This document shows, piece after piece, positions 44,629 to 52,295 of a stretch of 64,000 nucleotides of DNA. Position 1 is the first letter of the stretch; the number at the start of each line of letters is the position of its first letter. A program made the translations under genes and the position numbers. Under the pieces are notes generated by a model. That model was not told where the DNA came from, did not search any database, and saw only the letters and a program-made list of their open reading frames with translations. Location: positions 62,001-126,000 of the forward strand of contig JAKLIW010000004.1 in NCBI GenBank assembly GCA_022709425.1. Direction: 5' to 3'. This DNA is from a bacterium (GTDB taxonomy: Bacteria; UBP6; UBA1177; JAKLFG01).

Positions 44629-45132
44629 ATGAAGAAAGGCTTTACGTTGATCGAGCTCATGATCGTTATCGCGATCATCGGTATTCTTGCGGCCGTCGCT
44701 ATCCCGATGTACAACGACTACACCAAGAAAGCGCGTACCTCGGAAGTTCCCGGTTCGCTGAAAGAGATCGTGAAAAACCAGCTCGCGTTCCGTGAGGATC
44801 CCTATCAGGGTAACGGTACCCGTTATGCGGCCAACATCGGCACCATCGGTTGGAAGACCAACCTGAACACGCAGGCTACCGCTGCGTCCGGTTGCGAGGC
44901 TGGCGGCACGGGTATTAGCACTACCACCTACACATGGGCGTGTGGTAAGTACTTCGCGTACGGCGCGGCCAACAATGGCTCGACCGAAGCGGCCTGTTCC
45001 CCCACCACCCTTTCTGGCGAAAACCAGACCTCCTACGCCAAAGCCGCCGCTGGGGTTCCGCTTGACAAAGTTCCGGCCGACTGGGATGCGGGTGCCTGCA
45101 TGAATGTCAATCTGTCGCTCATCCACGACTAA
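44629..45132 (+). CDS. pilA: Type IV pilin (prepilin), first copy
   Basis: A 167-residue prepilin. The leader MKKG is cleaved before [20 protein letters not shown], with the invariant Glu5 of mature pilin. The helix continues [17 protein letters not shown]. The globular part has four cysteines (SGCEAG, TWACGK, EAACSP, GACMN), able to form two disulfides. The start is MKKG at 44629 after a GGAG site; an earlier in-frame start adds a nonsense leader. It has a sigma-54 promoter and a strong terminator, marking it as a highly expressed major pilin. Confidence 0.95.
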   Translation: MKKGFTLIELMIVIAIIGILAAVAIPMYNDYTKKARTSEVPGSLKEIVKNQLAFREDPYQGNGTRYAANIGTIGWKTNLNTQATAASGCEAGGTGISTTTYTWACGKYFAYGAANNGSTEAACSPTTLSGENQTSYAKAAAGVPLDKVPADWDAGACMNVNLSLIHD

Positions 45133-47041
45133 TTCCTTGTTCAGGTTTTTTCAAAAGGGGAAGGTAACTTCCCCTTTTTTTTTGCTTTTAATTCTTGTGA
45201 TCGTTTTTTTTGTCTATGGCCGTTCTCTGGATAATGCTTTCATTTTTGATGATCGGGGACTCACCGTAGACAGCACCTTGGTGACCGATCCTTCCATCGA
45301 GAATATCTTTTCATCCTATCGCCCTGTGCGCACCGCCTCTTATGCGCTTGATCACTTTGTTTTCGGTTCATCACCCGTAGCATTCCGGGGGATGAATATT
45401 TTTTATCATTTGTTGGTTGGCGTATTGGTGTTTCTCTTTGTCCGTTCCATATCGGGTGGTTATATTGCCCCTTTGATAGCGGCGACGCTTTTCGCGCTTC
45501 ATCCCATACAAACGGATGCCGTTGCCTACATATCGGGGCGTCGCGATATCTTGGTCGCGCTGTTTTTCGTGGCATCGCTTGTAGCGTTTCTGCGCTATGT
45601 CAGGTCGGGTGGTCCCGGCTATCTGGCACTTTCGCTGTTTGCTTTTATCCTCAGTTTCTTGAGCAAAGAGACCGGCGCGATGGTTCCGTTGGTAATGTTG
45701 GCGATGCTTTTCTCTTTCGGACGGGTCATGCCGCCTGCGAGAAAACGGATGCTCCTTGCCGTTTTTCTGTTGTTGCTTTCCGGAGCGCTGGTCATGGCGC
45801 TACGCGGTGGAGGCAGTCCTCTTATCTATAGAGGGAACATTACCTTTCATGGTAATAGCGCCGTTACGCACTATCTGACCGCGGCGACGCTTTTGCCGTA
45901 CTATATCAAACAGGCGATATTTCCCCTGCAACTGATCATGGACAATGCGAACTATCCGCTGGTGACCGACCTCGGCGCCAAATTCTTCTTTTCTCTTCTT
46001 GCTATCCTGTTCTATCTTGCGATCATGGTTCGACTCTATGTTAAAAAGCATGTTCGACTATCTTTTTATATGCTCTTTTTTCTTGCGACACTCTTGCCGG
46101 TTCTGCAGATCGTTCCTCTGCACGAAATCGCGGCCGATCATTATCTCTATCTGCCGCTGGTCGGTTTTTGCGGGATCGTCGGCGAACTCGGAGGGCGTGC
46201 CGTCGCGTGGCTACAGGAGCGGCGGCGCATCGTCCCGGCGGTGGCTTTTCTGACGCTTTTATGCCTAACCTTACCGCTCTATTCGGCAAAAACGACCCAG
46301 CGTATCGGTGAAATGTCCGATATCTACACCGTACTGCTGGCCGACCACCAATGGCGACCGATATCATTCCGCGGGCTCTACACGATCGGCGCGTTCTATA
46401 TGGATGCCGGCTTTCCCGATATTGCCTATCGTTATTACCGAGCATCACTCGCGACCGGTTATTACGACGCCTCTCTTTTGGGGAATATCCTTTCCTATTA
46501 CATCGTGAAAGGTGATCATGCCGCGGCGATCCGCTATTTTGAGGAGCGGGAACATCGAAAAGAGGCGGTCTCATCACCCGCTTTTGCCCATATGGCGGTC
46601 ATCTACGCGATACAGGGAGATTGCCCGCGCGCTGAAGCCACAATACAGAGACTTCCCGCCGGTGTCTTTGAACAACAGCGGGCCCTTGTCGCTCAATGCG
46701 CAGATCTGGCGGGGAAGAACGCTGAGGACAAAATAGATATGCTACGCTCTCTCGGTCTTTTCGTGGAGGCGCGTCCCCTGTACGAGCATTTGCTGTATAA
46801 CGACGATACCCACCCAGAAGAGATAAAGAAAGATCGCCTGCGAGAACTGATCGACATCCTTGCCCGGCATGATGTTCTCTTTGCATTCCTGATAGTTAAG
46901 CTTTCCAGCGAGGCATCGACAGCGGGGCAAAGGGCCGCGCTTTCAATATCTCGGGAGCGGGGACGGCTCTTTTGTGTATGGAGCGACGCGGTATTAAGGA
47001 ACGGTTTTTGCAGAGAACCTTTTGTGACGGATGTGGAGTAG
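45104..47041 (+). CDS. TMTC-like GT-C membrane glycosyltransferase with TPR end
   Basis: A 645-residue protein with 10-11 helices. The first outside loop has [13 protein letters not shown], whose Asp-Asp is the GT-C catalytic pair of TMTC-type O-glycosyltransferases. [18 protein letters not shown] and [10 protein letters not shown] are also typical. The C-terminal ~230 residues look like TPR helices ([23 protein letters not shown]). The frame opens with an ATG inside the pilin end and crosses a strong terminator (45153-45183); a later TTG (about 45138) is another possible start. Lying between two pilin genes it is a candidate pilin O-glycosyltransferase; this is inference. Confidence 0.78.
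   Translation: MSICRSSTTNSLFRFFQKGKVTSPFFLLLILVIVFFVYGRSLDNAFIFDDRGLTVDSTLVTDPSIENIFSSYRPVRTASYALDHFVFGSSPVAFRGMNIFYHLLVGVLVFLFVRSISGGYIAPLIAATLFALHPIQTDAVAYISGRRDILVALFFVASLVAFLRYVRSGGPGYLALSLFAFILSFLSKETGAMVPLVMLAMLFSFGRVMPPARKRMLLAVFLLLLSGALVMALRGGGSPLIYRGNITFHGNSAVTHYLTAATLLPYYIKQAIFPLQLIMDNANYPLVTDLGAKFFFSLLAILFYLAIMVRLYVKKHVRLSFYMLFFLATLLPVLQIVPLHEIAADHYLYLPLVGFCGIVGELGGRAVAWLQERRRIVPAVAFLTLLCLTLPLYSAKTTQRIGEMSDIYTVLLADHQWRPISFRGLYTIGAFYMDAGFPDIAYRYYRASLATGYYDASLLGNILSYYIVKGDHAAAIRYFEEREHRKEAVSSPAFAHMAVIYAIQGDCPRAEATIQRLPAGVFEQQRALVAQCADLAGKNAEDKIDMLRSLGLFVEARPLYEHLLYNDDTHPEEIKKDRLRELIDILARHDVLFAFLIVKLSSEASTAGQRAALSISRERGRLFCVWSDAVLRNGFCREPFVTDVE
45153..45183 (+). terminator. Terminator after the first pilin gene
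   Basis: An 11-bp perfect stem (AAAAGGGGAAG/CTTCCCCTTTT) with a GTAA tetraloop and a run of T to 45183. It lies inside the 5' end of the GT-C frame, so that gene is expressed by read-through at a fraction of pilin level. Confidence 0.9.
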
Positions 47042-47044
47042 GCA

Positions 47045-47506
47045 TTGAGGAGTGGTTTTACCCTTATTGAGTTGATGATCGTTATTGCCATCATCGGGGT
47101 GATGGCATCGGTTGCTATTCCCATGTACAATGATTACACGAAAAAGGCTCGAACATCCGAAGTCCCTGAAATGTTAAAGGGTGTCTCGCAGGCACAATTC
47201 GTTTTCTTCGAAAATCCCTACGAGGGGAACACGCAACGCTATGCTTCCCGCATCGGCACCCTGCAATGGAGCACCAGTTTGCGGACGCACAACAACGGGA
47301 CGCCCATACAGCCCGATATACATGACTACGATAATGCCGACGGCACCTATTGGTTCTTCAATGCACAGAATGACCAGACCTGCAATAGTTTGAATGTTCT
47401 GAACAAGGGCTTTGCCTCCGCCGTACCCAAAGAACCGCAAAATGTTCCGGGGGACTGGCAGATCGGCGCCTGTATGAATACTACCAAAGATATTCATCAC
47501 CAGTAG
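47045..47506 (+). CDS. Type IV pilin (prepilin), second copy
   Basis: A 153-residue prepilin starting with TTG (GGAG site about seven bases upstream). The leader is MRSG before [20 protein letters not shown]; the following [17 protein letters not shown] is identical to the first pilin. The globular domain differs, with two cysteines (QTCNSL, GACMNT) and the shared end motif [11 protein letters not shown]. It begins four bases after the GT-C gene. A minor pilin or an alternative major pilin for antigenic variation are both possible. Confidence 0.93.
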   Translation: MRSGFTLIELMIVIAIIGVMASVAIPMYNDYTKKARTSEVPEMLKGVSQAQFVFFENPYEGNTQRYASRIGTLQWSTSLRTHNNGTPIQPDIHDYDNADGTYWFFNAQNDQTCNSLNVLNKGFASAVPKEPQNVPGDWQIGACMNTTKDIHHQ

Positions 47507-47523
47507 TATTTCCCATCATTTAC

Positions 47524-47552
47524 TTGTCTATTTGTCCGACTGTTGCTATACT
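47524..47552 (+). promoter_or_regulatory. Promoter of the export/glycosyltransferase operon
   Basis: TTGTCT (47524-47529), 17-base spacer, TATACT (47547-47552), 21 bases before the wzm ATG, which has an AAGGGAG site. Confidence 0.65.
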
Positions 47553-47573
47553 TTCACCGATTTTATAAGGGAG

Positions 47574-48437
47574 ATGCGACCGGCGATGATACAACAGAAT
47601 GGCGATTGGACAACGATCATCTCTCCTGTGCGGTATAGGCGACTCATAGATGTTAAAGAACTGATCGCTTACCGCGATCTGGTCCGTCTTTTTATCAAGC
47701 GCGACTTCATTACCCAGTACAAGCAGACCATCCTTGGTCCGGCGTGGTTTCTTATCCAGCCGCTCCTTACCACCGCCATGTTCCTTGTGGTATTCGGCAA
47801 GATAGCCAAGATACCGACCGACGGGGTTCCCCAGCCGCTTTTTTACATGGGCGGTCTTATCCTCTGGAATTATTTTTCGGGGATACTTACCCAAACCTCG
47901 TCGGTGCTGACCGCTAACGTTCACCTCTTCTCCAAGGTCTATTTCCCGCGATTGGTCGTACCGATAGCACAGGTCGTGGCGGGACTGGGACGCTTCGCCA
48001 TCCAGTTTGCCCTGTTCGCGGCGTTGTATGTGTTTTATCTTTCCATAGGCATGAAGAGCGCTATCGGTTGGACACTCTTGTTTTTCCCCCTGACGCTTCT
48101 CTATGTCGCAGTGCTCGGCTTCGGTGTCGGACTCATCATTAGCGCCTTCACCACTCGCTACCGCGATCTGCAGGTGGGGTTGTCATTCCTCCTGCAGTTG
48201 TGGATGTACGGTTCACCCATTGTTTATCCTGTATCTCTTATTCCCGAAGAGTGGCGCAGCCTCTACCTCCTCAACCCGGTCGTCCCGGCGATGGAATCAT
48301 TCAAATATATCTTTTTTGGAGCCGATTTGCCGCCGCTATCGGTGTTTGGCACAGGCATTGCGGTAACGTTTCTGCTACTCGTGGTTGGGCTGTTCTTTTT
48401 TAACAAAGTGGAGAGAACTTTTATAGATACCGTTTAG
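47574..48437 (+). CDS. wzm: Polysaccharide ABC exporter, membrane subunit (Wzm type)
   Basis: A 287-residue ABC-2 type permease with six helices. The segment LIAYRDLVRLFIKRDFITQY ahead of helix one, GPAWFLIQPLLTTAMFLVVFG, GGLILWNYFSGILTQTSSVL and FTTRYRDLQVGLSFLLQLWMYGSPIVYP are characteristic of Wzm/KpsM-like O-antigen exporters. It moves undecaprenol-linked polysaccharide across the inner membrane with Wzt. The ATG at 47574 overlaps its ribosome site; ATG 47586 is an alternative. Unusually, the partner wzt gene is not adjacent but 578 bases away, separated by a repeat-flanked cassette. Confidence 0.93.
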   Translation: MRPAMIQQNGDWTTIISPVRYRRLIDVKELIAYRDLVRLFIKRDFITQYKQTILGPAWFLIQPLLTTAMFLVVFGKIAKIPTDGVPQPLFYMGGLILWNYFSGILTQTSSVLTANVHLFSKVYFPRLVVPIAQVVAGLGRFAIQFALFAALYVFYLSIGMKSAIGWTLLFFPLTLLYVAVLGFGVGLIISAFTTRYRDLQVGLSFLLQLWMYGSPIVYPVSLIPEEWRSLYLLNPVVPAMESFKYIFFGADLPPLSVFGTGIAVTFLLLVVGLFFFNKVERTFIDTV

Positions 48438-48497
48438 GGTTGAGCGTGAGTTGAGCGTGAGTTGAGCAGGGGTTGAGCGGGAGTTGAACAGTTGAGA
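48438..48497 (+). repeat. Left GTTGAGC array
   Basis: Six units of GTTGAGC or variants (48439, 48450, 48461, 48472, 48483, 48491), spaced mostly by 11 bases as GAGTTGAGCGT. The last contains the TTG start codon of the four-helix-bundle gene. Confidence 0.95.
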
Positions 48498-48860
48498 GAG
48501 TTCGGATTTGAGAAATTGGAGGTCTGGAAGTTGTCGGTGAGTTTTGCGCGCGACATTTACATCATAACGAAAGGATTCCCGAAAGAAGAAGTGTATGGAT
48601 TAACCTCGCAGTTGAGGCGAGCGGCCGTTTCGGTTTCTTCCAATATAGCTGAAGGCTCGTCGCGAGCCTCCCTGAAAGATCAATCCCGCTTCTCCGAGAT
48701 CGCATACGGAAGCCTTATGGAAATAATGAGTCAACTCGCAATAGCAAAGGAACTGGGATTTCTTGAAGAATCTGTTTTTTACGATATGCGCACAAAATCA
48801 GAGATGCTTTCTGTCAAACTGAATGCATTGCGCAAATCGCAGGTGGATCGACATGGCTAA
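48492..48860 (+). CDS. Four-helix-bundle protein (23S rRNA IVP / S23 family)
   Basis: A 122-residue protein of the TIGR02436/PF05635 family: FEKLEVWKLSVSFARDIYII, KGFPKEEVYGLTSQLRRAAV, SVSSNIAEGSSRASLKDQSR, FSEIAYGSLMEIMSQLAIA and KELGFLEES. The family was found as the reading frame inside intervening sequences of 23S rRNA and is related in fold to Avd of diversity-generating retroelements; its biochemical role is unknown. The TTG start lies within the last left repeat. The gene splits the wzm-wzt pair and is flanked by inverted repeat arrays, in keeping with an inserted element. Confidence 0.9.
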   Translation: MREFGFEKLEVWKLSVSFARDIYIITKGFPKEEVYGLTSQLRRAAVSVSSNIAEGSSRASLKDQSRFSEIAYGSLMEIMSQLAIAKELGFLEESVFYDMRTKSEMLSVKLNALRKSQVDRHG

Positions 48861-48870
48861 ACTACTCAGC

Positions 48871-49006
48871 AGGCGCAGCCGCTCAACGGTCGTATTTGCC
48901 CACTCAACAGGCGTAGCCGCTCAACGGGCGTATTTTCCCACTCAACAGGCGCAGCCGCTCAACAGCGAAGCGCTTAACAGGCGCAGCCGCTCAACTCCCG
49001 CTCAAC
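48871..49006 (+). repeat. Right GCTCAAC array
   Basis: Two 38-base tandem units (48871-48908 and 48909-48946; start AGGCGCAGCCGCTCAACG, end CCCACTCAAC), then two shorter ones. In all eight copies of GCTCAAC or ACTCAAC/GCTTAAC (48881, 48902, 48919, 48940, 48957, 48972, 48989, 49000). Complementary to the left array. Confidence 0.93.
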
Positions 49007-49015
49007 GGAGTCCCC

Positions 49016-50338
49016 ATGTCTGACATAGTGATATCGGTAGAGCATCTCACCAAAGAGTACAGGATCGGCGCCATCACTCACCGCACTTTTCAACGCGACC
49101 TGCAATCATGGTGGGCCCGTATGCGCGGGAAAGACGACCCGAATCTGCCGGTGGATGGTGGGCGTCGTAAGAAACTGGAGGCACTGGCCGACGAGAACGG
49201 TATCATCCATGCGCTGAATGATGTTTCGTTCGAGGTAAAGCAGGGAGAAGTGCTCGGCATCATCGGGAGGAACGGCGCCGGGAAATCGACCTTGCTCAAG
49301 ATTTTGTCGCGAGTCACTGCGCCAACATCAGGATGTGTGAAGATAAAAGGGCGTATCGGTAGTCTTCTCGAGGTGGGGACCGGGTTCCATCCTGAACTGA
49401 CCGGCCGCGAGAACATCTACATGAACGGCGCCATCCTTGGGATGAAGAAGCGGGAGATAGATCGAAACCTCGATGAGATCATCGATTTCTCCGGCGTCGA
49501 GCAGTTCATTGATACGCCGGTCAAACGCTATTCGTCCGGCATGTATGTGCGGCTTGCCTTCGCCGTCGCGGCGCATCTTGACCCAGAAATACTCGTAGTT
49601 GATGAAGTGCTTGCGGTCGGCGATGCCGAGTTCCAGAAAAAATGTCTCGGCAAGATGGACGATGTGAGCAAGAAAGAGGGGCGGACAGTTTTTTTTGTTT
49701 CCCATAATATGAGTGCCATAAGGCAGATATGTTCTCGGGGCATTTTGATTTATAACGGATCTCTTGCCTGCGATAGCGAGTGTGCCGAAGTGGTGGCGCG
49801 GTATTTATACTCGGCAAGTGGCGGAAAAAATGCGAACTCCGAGCCGTCGATAGGACGAAAATGGTCGTCAACAAATCGGCCATTTGCAAAAATTTTAGAA
49901 ATATGCTCCATTGTTGCCGAGAGTGAAAAAGGCGAGCAGCTTGTCAAAATAGATTCAGATACGCCGTTTTGTCTTGTCATAGACTACAACATACTGAAAG
50001 AAAGGTCATATGCGGCGTTCACTTTTGTTTTCCATGATAGCGAGCTCAACTGCGCCTTTAGTGCGATTAGTAACCACGAGTCAACCTATTACAATAAACC
50101 GATGAATATCGGCTCCTATCGGACGAGGTGCCACATCCCGGGAATGTTTCTCAACGCCGACAGGTATTCGGTGTCTATTAATGTGCTGACAAGGAATTAT
50201 CGACAGTTGCTCTCTCTGCCACATTTCCTAACTATAAATATTGATGATGGATTGGGGGTGCGTGGTGACTATACACATGGCTATTCCGGTAGCGTAAGAC
50301 CTTTTTTACAATGGCATACTGAGAGGTGTACTCCATGA
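49016..50338 (+). CDS. wzt: Polysaccharide ABC exporter, ATPase with C-terminal glycan-binding domain (Wzt type)
   Basis: A 440-residue ATPase. Walker A GIIGRNGAGKST (about residue 85), the Wzt-typical IGSLLEVGTGFHPELTGREN, signature YSSGMYVRLAFA, Walker B ILVVDEVLAVGD and the switch histidine VSHNM are all present. An insert (residues 25-65) precedes Walker A, usual in this family. Residues about 275-435 form a beta-sandwich Wzt C-terminal domain, which in O9a-type systems recognises the non-reducing-end cap of the finished chain. The ribosome site GGAG directly follows the last repeat of the cassette. Its last bases overlap the methyltransferase gene. Confidence 0.93.
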   Translation: MSDIVISVEHLTKEYRIGAITHRTFQRDLQSWWARMRGKDDPNLPVDGGRRKKLEALADENGIIHALNDVSFEVKQGEVLGIIGRNGAGKSTLLKILSRVTAPTSGCVKIKGRIGSLLEVGTGFHPELTGRENIYMNGAILGMKKREIDRNLDEIIDFSGVEQFIDTPVKRYSSGMYVRLAFAVAAHLDPEILVVDEVLAVGDAEFQKKCLGKMDDVSKKEGRTVFFVSHNMSAIRQICSRGILIYNGSLACDSECAEVVARYLYSASGGKNANSEPSIGRKWSSTNRPFAKILEICSIVAESEKGEQLVKIDSDTPFCLVIDYNILKERSYAAFTFVFHDSELNCAFSAISNHESTYYNKPMNIGSYRTRCHIPGMFLNADRYSVSINVLTRNYRQLLSLPHFLTINIDDGLGVRGDYTHGYSGSVRPFLQWHTERCTP

Positions 50339-51096
50339 GGACGACGATACGAAATTTCCTAAAAGTGATCTGTTCGGGAATTATTCGGGAAGAACTTAGA
50401 ATGGTGCTATACGAGAAAAACGGAATCATCGCAAAACTAGAAGAGGAGAATGAGAAAAAGAGACAAAAGATATCGTTTTTGCGAGAATATATACGTGCGC
50501 GAGATAGAGCGGGGACGGTATGTTCCTACGATCGAGAAGAACTGGAGACTGAGTTAAAAGCAAAACTCTGCTCAGCGGAAGTCGTGCTTGATATTGGTTG
50601 TGGCATACGTCCGCAAAGATTAATTCGCGCAAAGACTCATATCTGCTGTGACCCCCATTTGGAATATCTGGAAAAACTTGTTCCGCCTTTGGGGGAAGGA
50701 TCCCCGCTGTGCCATGTTTTTATAAATGCTGATTGGGAACAGGTGCTTGCCCTGTTCCCGCCTCGATCAGTAGACTCCGTGTTCTTGTTGGATGTCATTG
50801 AGCATTTGCAAAAGGAAAAGGCTAAAGAACTTATTGATCGCACCCTTGTCTTGGCTCGAAAGCAAGTGGTCGTGTTCACTCCCCTTGGTTATATGTCCCA
50901 AGAGGAAGAAGGAGAGACGGATGCATGGGGATTGGGCGGAATGAAATGGCAGAAACACCGTTCGGGGTGGACGCCCGAGGACTTCAGTGCTGGGTGGGAT
51001 ATTTACCGTTGCGATAAATATCACACGCATGATAGTAGAAACAACCATCTGCCGAAACCGTTTGGGGCATTTTATGCAGTAAAAACAAATAATTGA
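50335..51096 (+). CDS. SAM-dependent methyltransferase with N-terminal coiled coil
   Basis: A 253-residue protein. A coiled-coil segment (about 28-55: KLEEENEKKRQKISFLREYI) precedes a class I methyltransferase domain with motif I VVLDIGCGIRPQRL and SVFLLDVIEHL. GYMSQEEEGETDAWGLGG and TPEDFS are seen in small sugar or lipid methyltransferases. Beginning with ATGA overlap on wzt, it could add the methyl cap that ends chain growth and is read by the Wzt C-terminal domain, with the coiled coil as a ruler (as in WbdD). That role is inference from position. The following 230 bases hold no gene I can support. Confidence 0.85.
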   Translation: MRTTIRNFLKVICSGIIREELRMVLYEKNGIIAKLEEENEKKRQKISFLREYIRARDRAGTVCSYDREELETELKAKLCSAEVVLDIGCGIRPQRLIRAKTHICCDPHLEYLEKLVPPLGEGSPLCHVFINADWEQVLALFPPRSVDSVFLLDVIEHLQKEKAKELIDRTLVLARKQVVVFTPLGYMSQEEEGETDAWGLGGMKWQKHRSGWTPEDFSAGWDIYRCDKYHTHDSRNNHLPKPFGAFYAVKTNN

Positions 51097-51329
51097 TTAA
51101 CTCGCGATGAGTGCTGAAAGTGGTGATGTTGCAAGTTGTATCGTGCTGTTTTGCTGTTCTGGATATTATGTTATATTTCGGCAAGCAGAATCGGTGCATT
51201 GCGAACGCGGGGAAAGCAATGGGGTTTTCTTGTGTCATCTTCTTGGATTTATTATCGCCGATCAGAGGTCGAGCGGTGGCTGGCGGCTTTGCGGTGAATT
51301 ATTTGATTTGAAACGTGGGGTGGCGATGC

Positions 51330-52295
51330 ATGGAAGGTGGTGATATTCTGCTGGTGTCGGTCATCATTCCAACCTACAATCGCGCTACGATGGTTATCGA
51401 GGCGATAGAAAGCGTACTAGCGCAGACCTATCGCAATATAGAAGTCATCGTTGTTGACGATGGCTCGGTTGACGATACTGAAATCTTGGTTGCTCGCATC
51501 ACGGATGAGAGGTTGCGCTACCTCAAAATACCCCATGCCGGTCGTTCGGTTGCGCGAAACCACGGAATACGCCATGCGCGGGGAGAATACATTGCCTTTC
51601 TTGATTCGGATGATCTTTTTCTGCCCGATAAGATATCGAAACAAGTTGAGGTTTTAAGGGGCCAAAGCATTGTCGGTTTGGTTTGTTCCTCCGCCTATTT
51701 TGTGACGGTCACCGAAGAGGTCTCCCAAGCTGTCGTTCCTTGGCATAAAGGGCTAGATGAAATGTTGAGGGGCTTCAAGGTAGATTATATTTACCACGAA
51801 ACAAAGTCGGGGGACATATACAGGGATGTTATGATATATGATCCTTCTTTTACTTTGATATTGCCAACCGTCATGGTGAAAAAGAGCGTTTTTGATCTTG
51901 CCGGTTATTTTGATGAGAGCATGTCGCGCATAGAAGATATTGATATGTGGCGTAGAATATCAAAACATGTTTACTGCCAATCACTAATAGAACCATTGAC
52001 GATAGTTCGCCGACATGAGGGAAATACTGTGGAAACAACGACAGAATTGTTGGGGTCCATCGACTACTATGTCGGAAAACTATTTTCTGAAGACAGCAAT
52101 AAGGTTGGCAAGAATTTTATCCGAAAGAAAGCTGCAAAAATGTATTTAACCTACTATCTGTTTCTAAATGAGCAGGCTTCTTCTTGCCGCTCTTTTCTTG
52201 CTCGTGCCGTAAAATACTATGCTCTGGCTATCTTGGCAGATGTTTGGCGAATAGCCATAATGCCTTTTAGGCGATTGGGCAGGCGGGCATTATGA
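51330..52295 (+). CDS. Glycosyltransferase family 2
   Basis: A 321-residue GT-A enzyme. LVSVIIPTYNRATMVIEAIE opens the fold; VIVVDDGSVDDT and the DXD-type FLDSDDLFLPDKI bind the nucleotide sugar; HAGRSVARNHGIRHARGEYI lies between. VEDIDMW-like RIEDIDMWRRIS holds the catalytic base region. A basic amphipathic C-terminus follows. ATG at 51330 is the best start; GTG 51315 is in frame. It is the only GT2 here that does not share the ALSYGDRIRYF segment with the others. The acceptor and sugar are unknown. Confidence 0.88.
   Translation: MEGGDILLVSVIIPTYNRATMVIEAIESVLAQTYRNIEVIVVDDGSVDDTEILVARITDERLRYLKIPHAGRSVARNHGIRHARGEYIAFLDSDDLFLPDKISKQVEVLRGQSIVGLVCSSAYFVTVTEEVSQAVVPWHKGLDEMLRGFKVDYIYHETKSGDIYRDVMIYDPSFTLILPTVMVKKSVFDLAGYFDESMSRIEDIDMWRRISKHVYCQSLIEPLTIVRRHEGNTVETTTELLGSIDYYVGKLFSEDSNKVGKNFIRKKAAKMYLTYYLFLNEQASSCRSFLARAVKYYALAILADVWRIAIMPFRRLGRRAL

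Larger units (their letters stand above)
48438..49006 (+). mobile_element. IVS-like cassette: four-helix-bundle gene between inverted repeat arrays
   Basis: The unit starts one base after the wzm stop and ends at the wzt ribosome site. The left array holds six GTTGAG units at 11-base spacing; the right array holds eight units of GCTCAAC or close variants, its complement. The best arm pair is 48472-48489 with 48989-49006 (17 of 18 bases complementary). In RNA this would loop out the gene between. There is no transposase, and the boundaries are inferred from the repeats only. Confidence 0.5.

Noticed and set aside
48492-48860. Four-helix-bundle gene as Avd of a diversity-generating retroelement
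   Set aside because: No reverse transcriptase and no template/variable repeat pair found; repeats here are inverted arrays, and the motif set fits the rRNA IVP family.
48871-49006. Right GCTCAAC array as a CRISPR
   Set aside because: Units are irregular (11, 15, 17, 21 bases), the spacers are themselves repeated, and no cas gene is present.
51097-51329. Small overlapping frames between the methyltransferase and GT2 genes
   Set aside because: No ribosome site, no family resemblance, two frames compete; possibly remnants, nothing supportable.
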